Assembly (NCBI GenBank): GCA_964389365.1
Contig: CAYMDO010000006.1
Location: 8,806 to 72,805 of the forward strand
From: UBA993 sp964389365
Lineage (GTDB): Bacteria > Bacillota > Dethiobacteria > DTU022
Length of the DNA stretch: 64,000 nucleotides
Direction of reading: 5' to 3'
The notes beneath the pieces were generated by a model. The model made no database searches and was not told where the DNA came from. It saw only the letters and a program-made list of their open reading frames with translations. Positions 44,573-53,922 of the stretch are shown one piece after another (position 1 is the first letter of the stretch; the number at the start of each line of letters is the position of its first letter). The position numbers and the translations under genes were made by a program.

Positions 44573-45577
44573 TTATTTTGCCTCCCTGCCGGTAGTCCTA
44601 GTTCTCGGGGCTTGCGGGTGTTCCAGCCAGCAGCGTACCAGGTTGGGGCCAAACGCTTCAGGCATTTCCCGGGCGCATATTTCCATAGCGTAATCGCACC
44701 GGGGCATAAAAGGGCAGCAGTTAAATTGCTGCAGAAGATCCGGTGGTTGCCCCCAAATTGGCTGCAGCTTCATTTTCTTTTTTATGTCAACCCGTGGCAG
44801 TGAACGCAGCAGCCCCCAGGTGTAAGGATGCTGAGGGTTTTTCAAAACCTCGTCTGCCGTCCCGGTTTCAATAACCTGGCCGGCGTAGATGACCAGTACA
44901 CGGTCGGCAAGCCCGGCAACCACTCCGAGATCGTGGGTGATCAGGATCAGCGACATTTGCAGTTGATCTTTGATCTTTTTGATCAGCTCCAGGATTTGGG
45001 CCTGGATTGTAACATCAAGGGCGGTTGTCGGTTCATCTGCGATTAACAGCTGCGGGTTGCAGGCCAGGGCCATCGCTATCATTACCCTTTGACGCAAACC
45101 GCCGCTGAGTTCGTGCGGGTACTGCTTCAGACGGGCTTCCGGGGCCGGGATACCGACAAGCTTTAAAAGCTCTACTGCGCGGAAGTATGATTCTTTTGCA
45201 CTGACTGACTTATGCTGGCGCAAGCATTCGTTAATTTGTGTCCGCACGCTGAGAACCGGGTTCAGGGAAGTCATCGGGTCCTGGAATACCATGCTGATCG
45301 TATTGCCCCTGATTGTTCGCATTTGCCTTTCGGACAGATTTAAAATTTCTTGACCGTTGAAAGAGATTGAACCGTCGGTTATATGACCGGGAGGTTCGGG
45401 AACTAAACGCATGATTGACTGGGCAGTCACGCTTTTGCCGCAGCCTGACTCGCCGACAATAGCAAGTGCTTCGCCGGTTTTTACCTCAAAACTGACTCCC
45501 CGAACGGCTTTTACTATTCCGGCGTATGTCTTAAATTCGACATGCAAATTATTTACTGTCAGTAAAGTGTTGTTCAT
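44573..45577 (-). CDS. oppD: Oligopeptide ABC transporter ATP-binding protein
   Basis: 334 residues. Walker A GESGCGKSVTAQS, signature LSGGLRQRVMIAMAL, Walker B LLIADEPTTALD and a Cys-containing C-terminal domain (CCPFMPRCDYAMEIC). It pairs with OppF to power peptide uptake. Confidence 0.9.
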   Translation of the reverse strand: MNNTLLTVNNLHVEFKTYAGIVKAVRGVSFEVKTGEALAIVGESGCGKSVTAQSIMRLVPEPPGHITDGSISFNGQEILNLSERQMRTIRGNTISMVFQDPMTSLNPVLSVRTQINECLRQHKSVSAKESYFRAVELLKLVGIPAPEARLKQYPHELSGGLRQRVMIAMALACNPQLLIADEPTTALDVTIQAQILELIKKIKDQLQMSLILITHDLGVVAGLADRVLVIYAGQVIETGTADEVLKNPQHPYTWGLLRSLPRVDIKKKMKLQPIWGQPPDLLQQFNCCPFMPRCDYAMEICAREMPEAFGPNLVRCWLEHPQAPRTRTTGREAK

Positions 45578-45589
45578 TATTCCCCCCCC

Positions 45590-46528
45590 CTATTTGCGCA
45601 TGCGTGGGTCAAGAGCATCTCGCAGGCCGTCGCCAAGAAAATTGAAGGCCAGTAGTGTCAGGCAGATAGCCAGGGCCGGAAACAGCAGAAGATGGGGAAA
45701 TGACCTGAGCGATGTCAGGGCATCCGATGATAACATCCCCCAGCTGGCCCGCGGCGCTGAAACCCCCAAACCGATAAAGCTCAGGAAGGCTTCGGTAAAA
45801 ATCGCTTCCGGTATGGAGAGAGTTGCTGTTACGATGATCGGTCCCATGGCATTGGGGATCAAATGCCGGAAAAGAATTTTACCCTTCGGGGCGCCAATTG
45901 TCTGGGCGGCAAGGGCGAATTCCTGCTCTTTCAGGCTTAAGATCTGCCCCCGCACGATCCTGGCCATCGGCAGCCAAAAAACCAGCCCCAGGGCAAGAAA
46001 AATACTGTAGAGACCGGCGCCGCCACCGGTTGCGGGAAAGATTTCCCTGAAAAGAACCATCAGCATAATCACCCAGAGCAGGAAAGGGATGCTGTAGAGA
46101 ATATCAACGATCCGCATCATGATATTGTCCACTTTTCCACCGAGGTAGCCGGCTATCCCACCGTAAACTACGCCGATAAAAAAGGTGGTTATGGCTGCTA
46201 CAAACCCGACTGCCAGTGAGATGCGGGCGCCGTGCATCACCCTGACCAGCTGATCGCGCCCCAGGGTATCGGTTCCGAAGGGATGCAACCTGCTTGGGGC
46301 TTCGTTTCGGTGGTCGAAATCCTGGTCCGAATAGGAATAAGCGGAAAAATAAGGGCCTATTATGGCAACCACAAGCAGCAGTATGATAAATAAAAGGCTG
46401 ACCATCGCCACCGGGTTTATCTTAAGGCGGCGCCAGGCATCCTGCCAGTAGGTAATGCTTGGCCTGACTATCTCCTGTTGGGACGGTTTTTCCTTCAGCG
46501 GTGCGAATAATCCTGTTGAAATTTGCAT
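45590..46528 (-). CDS. oppC: Oligopeptide ABC transporter permease
   Basis: 312 residues, an N-terminal helix followed by a five-helix DppC/OppC domain with the coupling-loop motif ETIGAPKGKILFRHLIPN-like (AAQTIGAPKGKILFRHLIPN). Four bases from oppB. Confidence 0.9.
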   Translation of the reverse strand: MQISTGLFAPLKEKPSQQEIVRPSITYWQDAWRRLKINPVAMVSLLFIILLLVVAIIGPYFSAYSYSDQDFDHRNEAPSRLHPFGTDTLGRDQLVRVMHGARISLAVGFVAAITTFFIGVVYGGIAGYLGGKVDNIMMRIVDILYSIPFLLWVIMLMVLFREIFPATGGGAGLYSIFLALGLVFWLPMARIVRGQILSLKEQEFALAAQTIGAPKGKILFRHLIPNAMGPIIVTATLSIPEAIFTEAFLSFIGLGVSAPRASWGMLSSDALTSLRSFPHLLLFPALAICLTLLAFNFLGDGLRDALDPRMRK

Positions 46529-46531
46529 GCC

Positions 46532-47461
46532 TCACTCCTCCTTGCCGATCAGTTTGATCCGGGGATCGACCAGTGTGTAAGCCAGGTCAACCAGCATATT
46601 CAAAACGATCAATATTGTGCTGTAGAAAATAGTCAAACCGAGAATTACAGTATAATCACGGTTATAGATACTGGTAACAAAGTGTTTGCCCAGCCCGGGG
46701 ATGGCATAGATGTTCTCTACGATAAAGCTCCCTGTCAAAACATAAGCCAGCAAAGGTCCGGCATAAGTAATCACCGGAATGACTGCATTTTTGATTGCGT
46801 GGACCCAAATGATTCTCCAGCGGGGCAGCCCTTTGGCCACGGCGGTTCGCATGTAATCCTGGTTCAAAACATCTAGCATGCTGGAACGGGTTAACCGGGC
46901 GATAAACGCTGTGGGTAGCCCGGCAAGGGCGATAGCCGGCATGATCATATGCTGCGGCGTGCCCCACATTGCGGCCGGCAGAAGCCCCCACTTAAAAGCA
47001 AGGAAGTACATTAACAAAGTGCCAAGGATAAAGCTCGGAACCGATATGCCGATGGTGCTGAAAAACATCGTTATATAGTCAGGCAGGCGCCCCTGGTAGA
47101 GGGAAGCCACGATTCCGGCCCCAATACCGGCGATAATGGCGACAGAGAATGTGAGGAGCCCCAATTGGAATGATACCGGAAACCGTTCGGCGATGATCCC
47201 GTTCACCGTCTGGCCGCGGTATTTAAAGGAAGGGCCCAGGTCCCCGCGGGCCACGTTGCCTAGGTAATCGATATACTGGATGTGCAGCGGCTGGTCAAGC
47301 TTGTAGCGGGCTTCAATATTAGCCCTGATCGCTTCCGGGATTACCTTTTCCCGCTGAAATGGGCCGCCGGGGATGGCGTGCATAAAGATAAAAGTTATTG
47401 TTATAACAATCCATACCGCCAGGAGTGTTGAAAATATGCGCTTTAGCAGGTAGCCGAGCAT
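46532..47461 (-). CDS. oppB: Oligopeptide ABC transporter permease
   Basis: 309 residues from ATG 47461, where the typical MLGYLLKRIF start of OppB/DppB lies; codons upstream to 47539 look untranslated. The EAA-type loop is RTAVAKGLPRWRIIWVHAIKNA. GGAGGT is 10 bases before the ATG, in a small GGAGG/CCTCC inverted repeat that could mask it. Confidence 0.9.
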   Translation of the reverse strand: MLGYLLKRIFSTLLAVWIVITITFIFMHAIPGGPFQREKVIPEAIRANIEARYKLDQPLHIQYIDYLGNVARGDLGPSFKYRGQTVNGIIAERFPVSFQLGLLTFSVAIIAGIGAGIVASLYQGRLPDYITMFFSTIGISVPSFILGTLLMYFLAFKWGLLPAAMWGTPQHMIMPAIALAGLPTAFIARLTRSSMLDVLNQDYMRTAVAKGLPRWRIIWVHAIKNAVIPVITYAGPLLAYVLTGSFIVENIYAIPGLGKHFVTSIYNRDYTVILGLTIFYSTILIVLNMLVDLAYTLVDPRIKLIGKEE

Positions 47462-47554
47462 CGGGGGAGGCACCTCCATCCTCAAATAAGAGGTATACCG
47501 GCGGATTGGAAGAGCCCCCCGGTATACCTTGGCGATCACGCTATAAACCTGAGC

Positions 47555-49165
47555 TTACTTTTCAATATATGCAGCTTTGAAGTCAATACCGCTGACCGCA
47601 GCCTTCGTATAGCCTTTGACGTGATCCTTAATCATCATCGGCAGTGTGTAGAAATAAATCGGGCAGATCGGCATCTCTTCCATCAGGATGCCCTCCAGCT
47701 GGTGCATCATTTCCATGCGCTGCGCTTCGTCATCAACCATCCTGACATCGGTTAACAGCCTGTCGTAATCGGCATTGCTAAAACGTGAGTTATTGTTGCC
47801 GCCGTCAGTAACCCACATATCAAGGAAGGTATACGGGTCCAGGTAGTCGCCAATCCAGCCGGCGCGGGAAATCTGGAAGCCACCTTCATCACGGGTGTTC
47901 AGGTAAACGCCCCACTCCTGGTTGGTCAGGGTCACGTTCTCAATACCGAGGTTCTGTTTCCACATTTCCTGGATTGCTTCAGCAATCATTTTGTGCATTT
48001 CGGAAGTGTTATAGAGAATCTCGATTGAGGGGAACCCCGCCCCTCCCGGGTAGCCGGCGTCAGCCAGAAGCTGCTGCGCCAATTGCGGGTCGTAGGCGAA
48101 GTAGTCGCCGCCGTTGTCACGGAAATCGCTGCCATCAAATTCGGAGATCCCGCTGGGCACAAAAGCGTATGCAGGTAGCTGGCCCCCCTGGGTTACATTG
48201 TTTACAATCGCTTCACGGTCGATGGCAAAAGTAAGCGCTTTGCGGACATTTATATCATCCAGGGGCGGCTTCTCGGTCTGGAAAATATAGTAGTAGGTGC
48301 CAAATTCAGGGAAAATGTGGAGCTCACCGGTTTCCTTCAGCCTGGGAATTTCCGGGCCTGGGACCGTATGGGTAACATCGATCTCGCCTGTTTCATACAT
48401 TGTCAACTCGGTGCTCTCGTTTTCGATCATAGTAAAAAATAGGCGGTCCAAAACAACCGCGCCGGCGTCATAGTAGTTTTCGTTCGGCACGAATTCCATC
48501 TTGCCCTGGGCCCAGCTGACCATTTTAAATGGGCCGTTGCCAATAATCGTATCGGCGCTGGTATGCCATCCTTCCGGATCGGCTTCCATTGCCGGCTGGT
48601 ACAGCGGGTAATAGGTTTTAAAGGCGCAAAGGGAGAGGAAAAACGGGGTTGGAGCTTCCAGGGTTACCTGGAGTGTTTTTTCATCGAGCGCTTCAACCAT
48701 CACGTCATCGGCTGTTCCCTCACCGTTGTTGAATGCCTCTGCTCCCTTAATATAATAGAGCATATAGGCGTAATCCGCGGCCAGTTCAGGATCGAGGGCA
48801 CGCTTCCAGGAGAGCTCAAAGTCCGTTGCCGTAAGCGATTCCCCGTTTGACCAGACCAAACCGTCGCGCAGGGTGAAAGTATACATGGTGCCGTCTTCGC
48901 TCATGTCCACGGATTCCGCAAGCGCCAGTACAGGCAGGCTTTCTTCGTTCAGCCTGGTTAGCCCTTCATAAATTTGCAGCATGATCGTTGCTTCGGGCAA
49001 ACCGGTGGAAAGGTGCGGATCCATTGTTTCCGGTTCGGTGCCCACGTTATAGGTCAAAACCATCTCTTCGCCGGTTCCTGCGTCGTCAGTGCTGCCGGTG
49101 CCGCAGCCGCTGACCAGTAACGCTGACAAACAGAAAACCAGCAGCAAAAAAATAAGCTTTTTCAA
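47555..49165 (-). CDS. oppA: Oligopeptide-binding lipoprotein
   Basis: 536 residues from TTG 49165, set by AAGGGGG 8 bases upstream; the signal sequence LKKLIFLLLVFCLSALLVSGC begins there and the lipobox VSGC gives the lipidated Cys. The mature part is a family 5 solute-binding protein (GTEPETMDPHLSTG near the start). It delivers peptides to OppBC. Its upstream region holds one copy of the 135-bp repeat. Confidence 0.9.
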   Translation of the reverse strand: MKKLIFLLLVFCLSALLVSGCGTGSTDDAGTGEEMVLTYNVGTEPETMDPHLSTGLPEATIMLQIYEGLTRLNEESLPVLALAESVDMSEDGTMYTFTLRDGLVWSNGESLTATDFELSWKRALDPELAADYAYMLYYIKGAEAFNNGEGTADDVMVEALDEKTLQVTLEAPTPFFLSLCAFKTYYPLYQPAMEADPEGWHTSADTIIGNGPFKMVSWAQGKMEFVPNENYYDAGAVVLDRLFFTMIENESTELTMYETGEIDVTHTVPGPEIPRLKETGELHIFPEFGTYYYIFQTEKPPLDDINVRKALTFAIDREAIVNNVTQGGQLPAYAFVPSGISEFDGSDFRDNGGDYFAYDPQLAQQLLADAGYPGGAGFPSIEILYNTSEMHKMIAEAIQEMWKQNLGIENVTLTNQEWGVYLNTRDEGGFQISRAGWIGDYLDPYTFLDMWVTDGGNNNSRFSNADYDRLLTDVRMVDDEAQRMEMMHQLEGILMEEMPICPIYFYTLPMMIKDHVKGYTKAAVSGIDFKAAYIEK

Positions 49166-49334
49166 TTTCAGAACCCCCTTGTTTTTATGAACCCAATAAA
49201 TCGGCCGCAATAACCCTTTCAGGCACCACCCCTCTCTATGTGCTTTCATAAAAAGAACAGCAGGGCATACAAACAAATACTGCTCTAGCAATTATTTATA
49301 GGCTCGTTGTAATTAAGTATATGTTAATACTAAT

Positions 49335-49469
49335 GATATGTATCCCCTTTGTAAAGGGCATTAAAATATTTATAAGGGTTTTAATAAAAATTTAATATCT
49401 TAATCAGGCGATCAGTATAATCAGATAATGACGGGAAAATTACGGCCGCTGCGGGCAGAATAATATGGC
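49335..49469. repeat. 135-bp direct repeat, copy 1
   Basis: Starts GATATGTATCCCC and ends GCAGAATAATATGGC. Matches 54787-54921 without gaps, with about ten differences. A CCCTTT-N2-AAAGGG palindrome and a TATAAT lie inside. It stands upstream of oppA. At its right edge transposase coding sequence begins abruptly. Confidence 0.85.
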
Positions 49470-49835
49470 CCTGTTTATCTTTCCCGCCAGGATCATATCA
49501 GTGTTCACTTCTTAATCTGCTTTGTCGCCCTGGTGATTGTCCGCCTGCTAGCGTTAAGCCTCGGTAGCAAGCTTTCAATTCCTAAGATCGTTGAAAGTTT
49601 GAACAAGGCTTCGGGTAGCCTACTTGAGCAAAACCGGTTTGTTTTCAATCATACAGATGAGGTTACGCGCTCTGCCTGTGAACAGCTTGGGGCAGACTTA
49701 AGCCGTAAGCTTAAAATTAGGGGAAACCAAAAAAAATCTGGGCAAAACAAAAAAAGCTTAAAAAAGCAACAGCTTGCTGTAAAATTAATAGGCCGCTCAA
49801 CCCATACTGCATCAGGGTTAAGCGGCCTTTCCTAA
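49464..49835 (+). pseudogene. Transposase C-terminal remnant (IS4/IS1634-like)
   Basis: From the edge of the repeat the frame reads GPVYLSRQDHISVHFLICFVALVIVRLL and continues to a Lys-rich end near 49835. The HFLICF-ALVI segment is the pattern at the C-terminal end of IS1634-type DDE transposases, but everything upstream is missing. No start codon or N-terminal part, so a broken copy. Family name is by eye. Confidence 0.55.
49790..49830 (+). terminator. Hairpin at the end of the transposase remnant
   Basis: AGGCCGCT/AGCGGCCT with an inner AACCC/GGGTT stem, then TTT. It overlaps the last codons of the remnant. Confidence 0.55.
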
Positions 49836-49857
49836 CTACTAAACTGCAAAAGTCAGG
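49832..49857. repeat. 26-bp direct repeat, copy 1
   Basis: CTAACTACTAAACTGCAAAA, then GTCAGG. The same sequence with one change occurs at 54762-54787. It marks the left inner edge of the oxidoreductase island. Confidence 0.75.
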
Positions 49858-50083
49858 TTTTAGGCGGGTCGTCTCCGGTTGCGTTCCCGCCGTCCTCGCT
49901 CCCTAAGTAAACTTGCAAAACAGGTCAGTGCCGAAGGCTGACCCCACAATAACCCGGCAGCTTGCCGCCATTTCAAAGAGAGGTCTGCTGACCTTTTCTT
50001 TCCCGTGCTTTGTCAGCAGAACCGCCCGGCACCCCCTGAAAAAAGCCCCGCCAGCAGGCAAACAGCATCCTTCTTTCTCAAAC
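49858..50083. other. Gap without recognisable gene
   Basis: About 225 bases between the transposase remnant and the ferredoxin gene. A 61-codon frame (49913-50098) lacks a ribosome binding site and recognisable features. I see no RNA gene. Confidence 0.5.
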
Positions 50084-50105
50084 CAGCCGGCCCGTTAGCC
50101 GGCTG
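50084..50105 (-). terminator. Hairpin at the end of the oxidoreductase operon
   Basis: CAGCCGGC/GCCGGCTG around a 6-base loop, overlapping the ferredoxin stop codon; only GGTTT follows on the minus strand, so a weak terminator. Confidence 0.45.
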
Positions 50106-50289
50106 ATACGCTTAAGGCTTCCTTGGGACAGGCGACCACGCACAATCCGCATCCCTTGCAGCGCGCGTCATTGACCGCAATTTTTTTTCTGTCCTTAAAG
50201 TAGGTAAACACGTTGGGGTCCGGGCAGGTAAAAACACACATCCGGCAGCCGTTGCACTTTTCTTCCGCCAGCTTTACCGATACATACAT
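50095..50289 (-). CDS. 2x[4Fe-4S] ferredoxin (delta-type subunit)
   Basis: 64 residues with two cluster motifs, CNGCRMCVFTCP and CKGCGLCVVACP. As the last gene of the oxidoreductase operon it should be the delta or electron-relay subunit, passing electrons from the thiamine cofactor to soluble ferredoxin. Confidence 0.85.
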   Translation of the reverse strand: MYVSVKLAEEKCNGCRMCVFTCPDPNVFTYFKDRKKIAVNDARCKGCGLCVVACPKEALSVSAG

Positions 50290-50303
50290 AGTTCCAGCCT
50301 CCC

Positions 50304-50990
50304 TCAGGCGCTGACCGCGCCGGAAACCCGGTATTCCCGTACAGACTTGCGGCAGCTTTCCACGACTTCCATGTTTTTCTCCAGCAATTGCTCCAACTGG
50401 GCAAATTTACTCTTCAAAATATCATCTAGAGCCGCCGTCGTCCCGGAGGCCACGAACTTGCCGCCGCCGAACCGCTCAGCCAGGGATTCGCGCAGCGCTT
50501 CCCGGGAAACAAGTTCTGTCACACCCAGTAGTCCGCCCAGCATGGCCATGTTGGTTGCCAGTTCCGTTCTGCCTGTTTCTAGGGCCACCCGGGTGGCAGG
50601 CAGGTAATAGATGCTGGCCTTTAAGCCGGCAAGCTTCGCCAGTTCTTTACTGCTCAGGCTTAATGGCTGTTCGGCATTAATCAGCAAAATTCCTTCCTGC
50701 TCAAGCCCGTCAAAGAAAGGCATCGTATAGCACTTACCCATGGTAATAACATGCGGATGAAATATCATGATAATATTGGGGTTTAAAATCTCCCCGCGTT
50801 CATAAATAGGACGGTTAGAAATGCGCACGTAGCTTTCCGCAGGAGCAAGGCGCTTTTCAGCTCCAAAGAAGGGATTGACTGTGCTGATCAGGCCGTCCCT
50901 GGTAGCTGCGGCGCCCAAAATATGCGCTGCAGTCACCACGCCCTGCCCTCCCAGGCCGGACATGCGGATATTGATTTTTTTCTCACTCAT
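50304..50990 (-). CDS. 2-oxoacid:ferredoxin oxidoreductase gamma subunit
   Basis: 228 residues. It begins with the gamma-subunit pattern MSGLGGQGVVTAAHILG and has FFGAEKRLAPAESYVRIS. This domain contacts CoA in the family. Its start overlaps the beta-subunit stop by 8 bases. Confidence 0.88.
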   Translation of the reverse strand: MSEKKINIRMSGLGGQGVVTAAHILGAAATRDGLISTVNPFFGAEKRLAPAESYVRISNRPIYERGEILNPNIIMIFHPHVITMGKCYTMPFFDGLEQEGILLINAEQPLSLSSKELAKLAGLKASIYYLPATRVALETGRTELATNMAMLGGLLGVTELVSREALRESLAERFGGGKFVASGTTAALDDILKSKFAQLEQLLEKNMEVVESCRKSVREYRVSGAVSA

Positions 50991-51846
50991 GGCTTAACCC
51001 TCCCTCCAACTTGTTAAGCAGTTCCTGTGCTTCCGCACTGATATATTCCCTGGGCTGGAAGGTGCCGTCTTTTTCTTGTTTTTTCAGTCTTGTCACCGTT
51101 TCGTTCGGCTTATACTTAAAATTTGTCGGACACGGGGCAAAGATCTGCACGTAAGTCGGTCCGATCTCCCTGGCCACCAAAATAGCCCTGTGCAACATTT
51201 TTTCCAGTCGCTTGGCGTTTGCCGGCGTACAGGAAGCCACATAGGCACAACCTGCTTCTCTCGCAATCTCCGGCATCGAGATCTTGGGGAACTTTTTGCC
51301 CTTGGGAGCCATGTATAGCACCGCCCCCTCCGGCGACATCCCGCTCTCCTGCCCGCCGGTGTTGGCGTAAGCTTCATTATCCAGCATCACCGTGGTAATG
51401 TTTTCCCGCCTGAACCAGGAATGCATCACCATATCGAGGCCGATATCAGCGGTGGCACCATCTCCGGCAATAACCACCACATCCTTGACCTTGTCAGGGA
51501 AACGCAGCTTAAGCGCCCGTTTCAGGCCGGAGGCCACGGCGTTCTGATTGCCGAACAGGGAATGGATATTGTGTACGGCCACCTGCGGAAAGGCCAAGGC
51601 ACTGCAGCCGGTTGAACCAACGATAACCGTATCCTGGGGAGCCGGCAGGGAGGCCAGAAACAAGCGCAGGCTCAGCGCCAGGCCGCAGCCGGCACACAGC
51701 GGGTGCTCCTCCAGCAATTCCTTGAAGGTGCCCAGGTCAACAACACCTACCCCCTTGCCGTAAGGCCCCTGCTCAATCAATTCCCGGTACTCGGCAGGCA
51801 TTACCTCTTCAAAGCCAGGCGATATTTTAAACAAGCCCGTCGTCAT
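50983..51846 (-). CDS. 2-oxoacid:ferredoxin oxidoreductase beta subunit (TPP-binding)
   Basis: 287 residues from ATG 51846; GTG 51855 falls inside the AGGAGGT site. CAGCGLALSLR carries cluster-binding Cys residues, and GDGATADIG through NEAYANTGGQ is the thiamine-diphosphate and Mg2+ motif. It catalyses decarboxylation of the 2-oxoacid. The ATG overlaps the alpha-subunit stop (ATGA). Confidence 0.9.
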   Translation of the reverse strand: MTTGLFKISPGFEEVMPAEYRELIEQGPYGKGVGVVDLGTFKELLEEHPLCAGCGLALSLRLFLASLPAPQDTVIVGSTGCSALAFPQVAVHNIHSLFGNQNAVASGLKRALKLRFPDKVKDVVVIAGDGATADIGLDMVMHSWFRRENITTVMLDNEAYANTGGQESGMSPEGAVLYMAPKGKKFPKISMPEIAREAGCAYVASCTPANAKRLEKMLHRAILVAREIGPTYVQIFAPCPTNFKYKPNETVTRLKKQEKDGTFQPREYISAEAQELLNKLEGGLSHE

Positions 51847-52979
51847 GCATAGCACCTCCTGATTTCAGCAACGATCAGCTCTGCAGGCATGGTCATACCG
51901 CCGAAAACGCGCGGACCGCCCACTACTTTCGAATTGTCTGTGATGACCGCCTTAATCTCCCGGCTCAGCCAGCCTACGCGGTTAAACTCCGGCACAATGA
52001 CCGCCTTGACGCCTTTGGCAGCCAGCCTGATTTCTTCCTCCGGGAAAGGCCGCAGGCTTTTGACTTTCACCAACCCTGCGCGCATTCCTTCCCTGGCGGC
52101 CAGCCGGATCGCTTCCCGGCTGATCGAGACCGCGGTACCTGAGGCAACGATCAATACCTGAACGTCACCGTCCTCCACGTCAATCAGCCCACCCAGATAT
52201 TTCGCCAGATACTTACGGGAGCGCTCAGCTGCCGCCAGTATTTCCTGCTGCCAGGAGGCGTGGGCGGCGTAACTGATAAAGTTGCTTTTCATGACAAACG
52301 GGTCACGCATTTGCCGGAAAGGCACATTTTCCATGTCCATTACCGGTACGGGAGCACTATACGGGTTGTAGGGAGGCAGCTTCATGCCGGCCGGCGCCAC
52401 CTCCACATTTTCTCTGGTATGAGTGACAAAAAAGCCGTCGGCAAAGACTCCCACCGGGATATGCACATCCGTTTTCTCGGCAATGCAGTAAGCTTTCAGC
52501 AGCATGTCATAAAGATCCTGGGCATTTTCGGCATGAAGCATAATAATACCGGTATCAAGCATATGCGCCATCTCAATCGTGTCAGGCTGGATGCTGAGAG
52601 GAGAATTGACGCCCCTGGTCATAAAGGCGCAGACAATCGGCAACCTGGAACCCGCCCAGGTTGGGAACATTTCAAAAGCTCGCAGCGTGCCGGGACCGCC
52701 GGTAGCAGTAAAGACGCGAACCCCTCCCATGGAGGCGCCGGCTACAGCTGCCATTACGGCGAACTCGTTCTCGCCGCGAAAATAATCCTTCAGAAAACCT
52801 TCCTTATAAATATCCCCCACCAGGTGCATGCTTTCCGACTGCGGCGTAATCGGGTAGGAAATTGCCATGTCCACGTTGGCACGCTTAATGGCCTCCCGTA
52901 CCGCCTCGCTTCCGGTGATAAACATCTGCTCTCGCCCGGCCTCAAATAATAAGTGCTCCGGAGAAACTACCTGTTGCAT
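51843..52979 (-). CDS. 2-oxoacid:ferredoxin oxidoreductase alpha subunit
   Basis: 378 residues from ATG 52979 (GGGAGGT 7 bases upstream, within the end of the preceding gene). Visible are AISYPITPQSE, FTATGGPG and the C-terminal transketolase-like part LRPFPEEEI. Substrate choice (pyruvate, other oxoacids) cannot be settled by eye. Confidence 0.88.
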   Translation of the reverse strand: MQQVVSPEHLLFEAGREQMFITGSEAVREAIKRANVDMAISYPITPQSESMHLVGDIYKEGFLKDYFRGENEFAVMAAVAGASMGGVRVFTATGGPGTLRAFEMFPTWAGSRLPIVCAFMTRGVNSPLSIQPDTIEMAHMLDTGIIMLHAENAQDLYDMLLKAYCIAEKTDVHIPVGVFADGFFVTHTRENVEVAPAGMKLPPYNPYSAPVPVMDMENVPFRQMRDPFVMKSNFISYAAHASWQQEILAAAERSRKYLAKYLGGLIDVEDGDVQVLIVASGTAVSISREAIRLAAREGMRAGLVKVKSLRPFPEEEIRLAAKGVKAVIVPEFNRVGWLSREIKAVITDNSKVVGGPRVFGGMTMPAELIVAEIRRCYA

Positions 52980-52980
52980 C

Positions 52981-53577
52981 TTACTTACCTCCCGCCAGTT
53001 GCCGCTTCTTTTTACGCACAATAGCCGTCAGCCTCTCAATCTTTTCCAGGCCGGCATCTCGAAGGGAAATCATGGCATCCTCATGGCCCGCTTCGCCGCA
53101 CAGCGCAATAGTATAGCAATCGGTACCGCCGCGGATGATTTTCAGGGCTACATTGGCATAATGGCAATGCACCCCGACAAAGACACAGGTGTCTATGTTG
53201 TTGTGCCAGATGGTCAGGTTCGGGTGATTAGGATTGATTTCCACGTCAGGATTAATCATCGGGTACTTTGGCCTGTAGTCAGGCATGGGAATAATCCTGG
53301 CACCGACTGCTTCAGCCAATTCCCTGATGGCCCTGGCTTTTTCCTCCACGCCGTCCCGCCAGGCCCACAACAACAGCGGCCCAGGGAAAAAAAAGGGGTT
53401 TTTGGCCTCCAGCAGTTTCCCGGCAATTTTGTGCAATGCTTCATCGTCCGAAACCACCTTGCCTTCTACCAGCGCCTCCCCTTTTTCGGGAAGCACAACC
53501 CCCATTGTTGCCGCCGCCGGTGGCAGGTATCCCTCCGGTCCGGTCAAGACCTGGTACTGAGTAGCCGTCATCTGCAA
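52981..53577 (-). CDS. CdhB-like (CO dehydrogenase epsilon/'beta-subunit family') protein
   Basis: 198 residues. The segment AGKLLEAKNPFFFPGPLLLWAW, then ELAEAVGARIIPMPDYRPKYPM and TIWHNNIDTCVFVGVHCHYANV, resembles the DHS-like fold of the archaeal CODH/acetyl-CoA synthase epsilon subunit and proteins named CO dehydrogenase beta-subunit family. No metal-cluster motifs. As first gene of the oxidoreductase operon, 1 base from the alpha gene, it is probably an accessory subunit. Exact role unknown; similarity judged by eye. Confidence 0.6.
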   Translation of the reverse strand: MQMTATQYQVLTGPEGYLPPAAATMGVVLPEKGEALVEGKVVSDDEALHKIAGKLLEAKNPFFFPGPLLLWAWRDGVEEKARAIRELAEAVGARIIPMPDYRPKYPMINPDVEINPNHPNLTIWHNNIDTCVFVGVHCHYANVALKIIRGGTDCYTIALCGEAGHEDAMISLRDAGLEKIERLTAIVRKKKRQLAGGK

Positions 53578-53652
53578 ATCCCTCCATCATCTGAATACAG
53601 CTTTAGCTTTATCCGGTCAAATATCCTGCCTGATACCCTGTGAGGCTCAGGC

Positions 53653-53693
53653 GGTAACCCGCCCCCTACCCCCGGGGTAGGGGGCGGGTTACC
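53653..53693. repeat. Perfect 20-base GC-rich inverted repeat
   Basis: GGTAACCCGCCCCCTACCCC and its exact complement separated by one base, about 75 bases upstream of the oxidoreductase operon. No T-run follows on either strand, so not a classical terminator. Confidence 0.8.
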
Positions 53694-53702
53694 AAATATT
53701 GC

Positions 53703-53820
53703 TACTTTGCTTTTTCCTTGTTTTGATTTTCGCGAAAGCGATACGATTCTCCTTCAAACAAAAACACATGCGGCCGGTGGGTCAGTCTGTCCGGCAATGC
53801 TGTGGTTAAAGCCGGATCCT
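53703..53820 (-). pseudogene. istB: IstB-like ATPase C-terminal remnant (IS21 family)
   Basis: On the minus strand about 40 codons read DPALTTALPDRLTHRPHVFLF, then EGESYRFRE and a Lys-rich end before TAG. ALxDRLTHR...GESYR is the C-terminal signature of the IS21 helper ATPase IstB. The rest of the gene is missing. Confidence 0.6.
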
Positions 53821-53922
53821 TAGCACTACAGCGTAATTTAGTACCGAACATTTAAATCAAATCGATCTATCCTAGTATCAAGCCTAGTATCAAGGGAGCA
53901 AATTGACTGATAAGCCAACTTG

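Noticed and set aside
49913..50098. 61-codon frame between transposase remnant and ferredoxin
   Set aside because: No ribosome binding site, low-complexity composition and overlap with the operon's terminator hairpin.
52260..52949. 229-codon frame on the plus strand
   Set aside because: Antisense shadow of the oxidoreductase alpha subunit.
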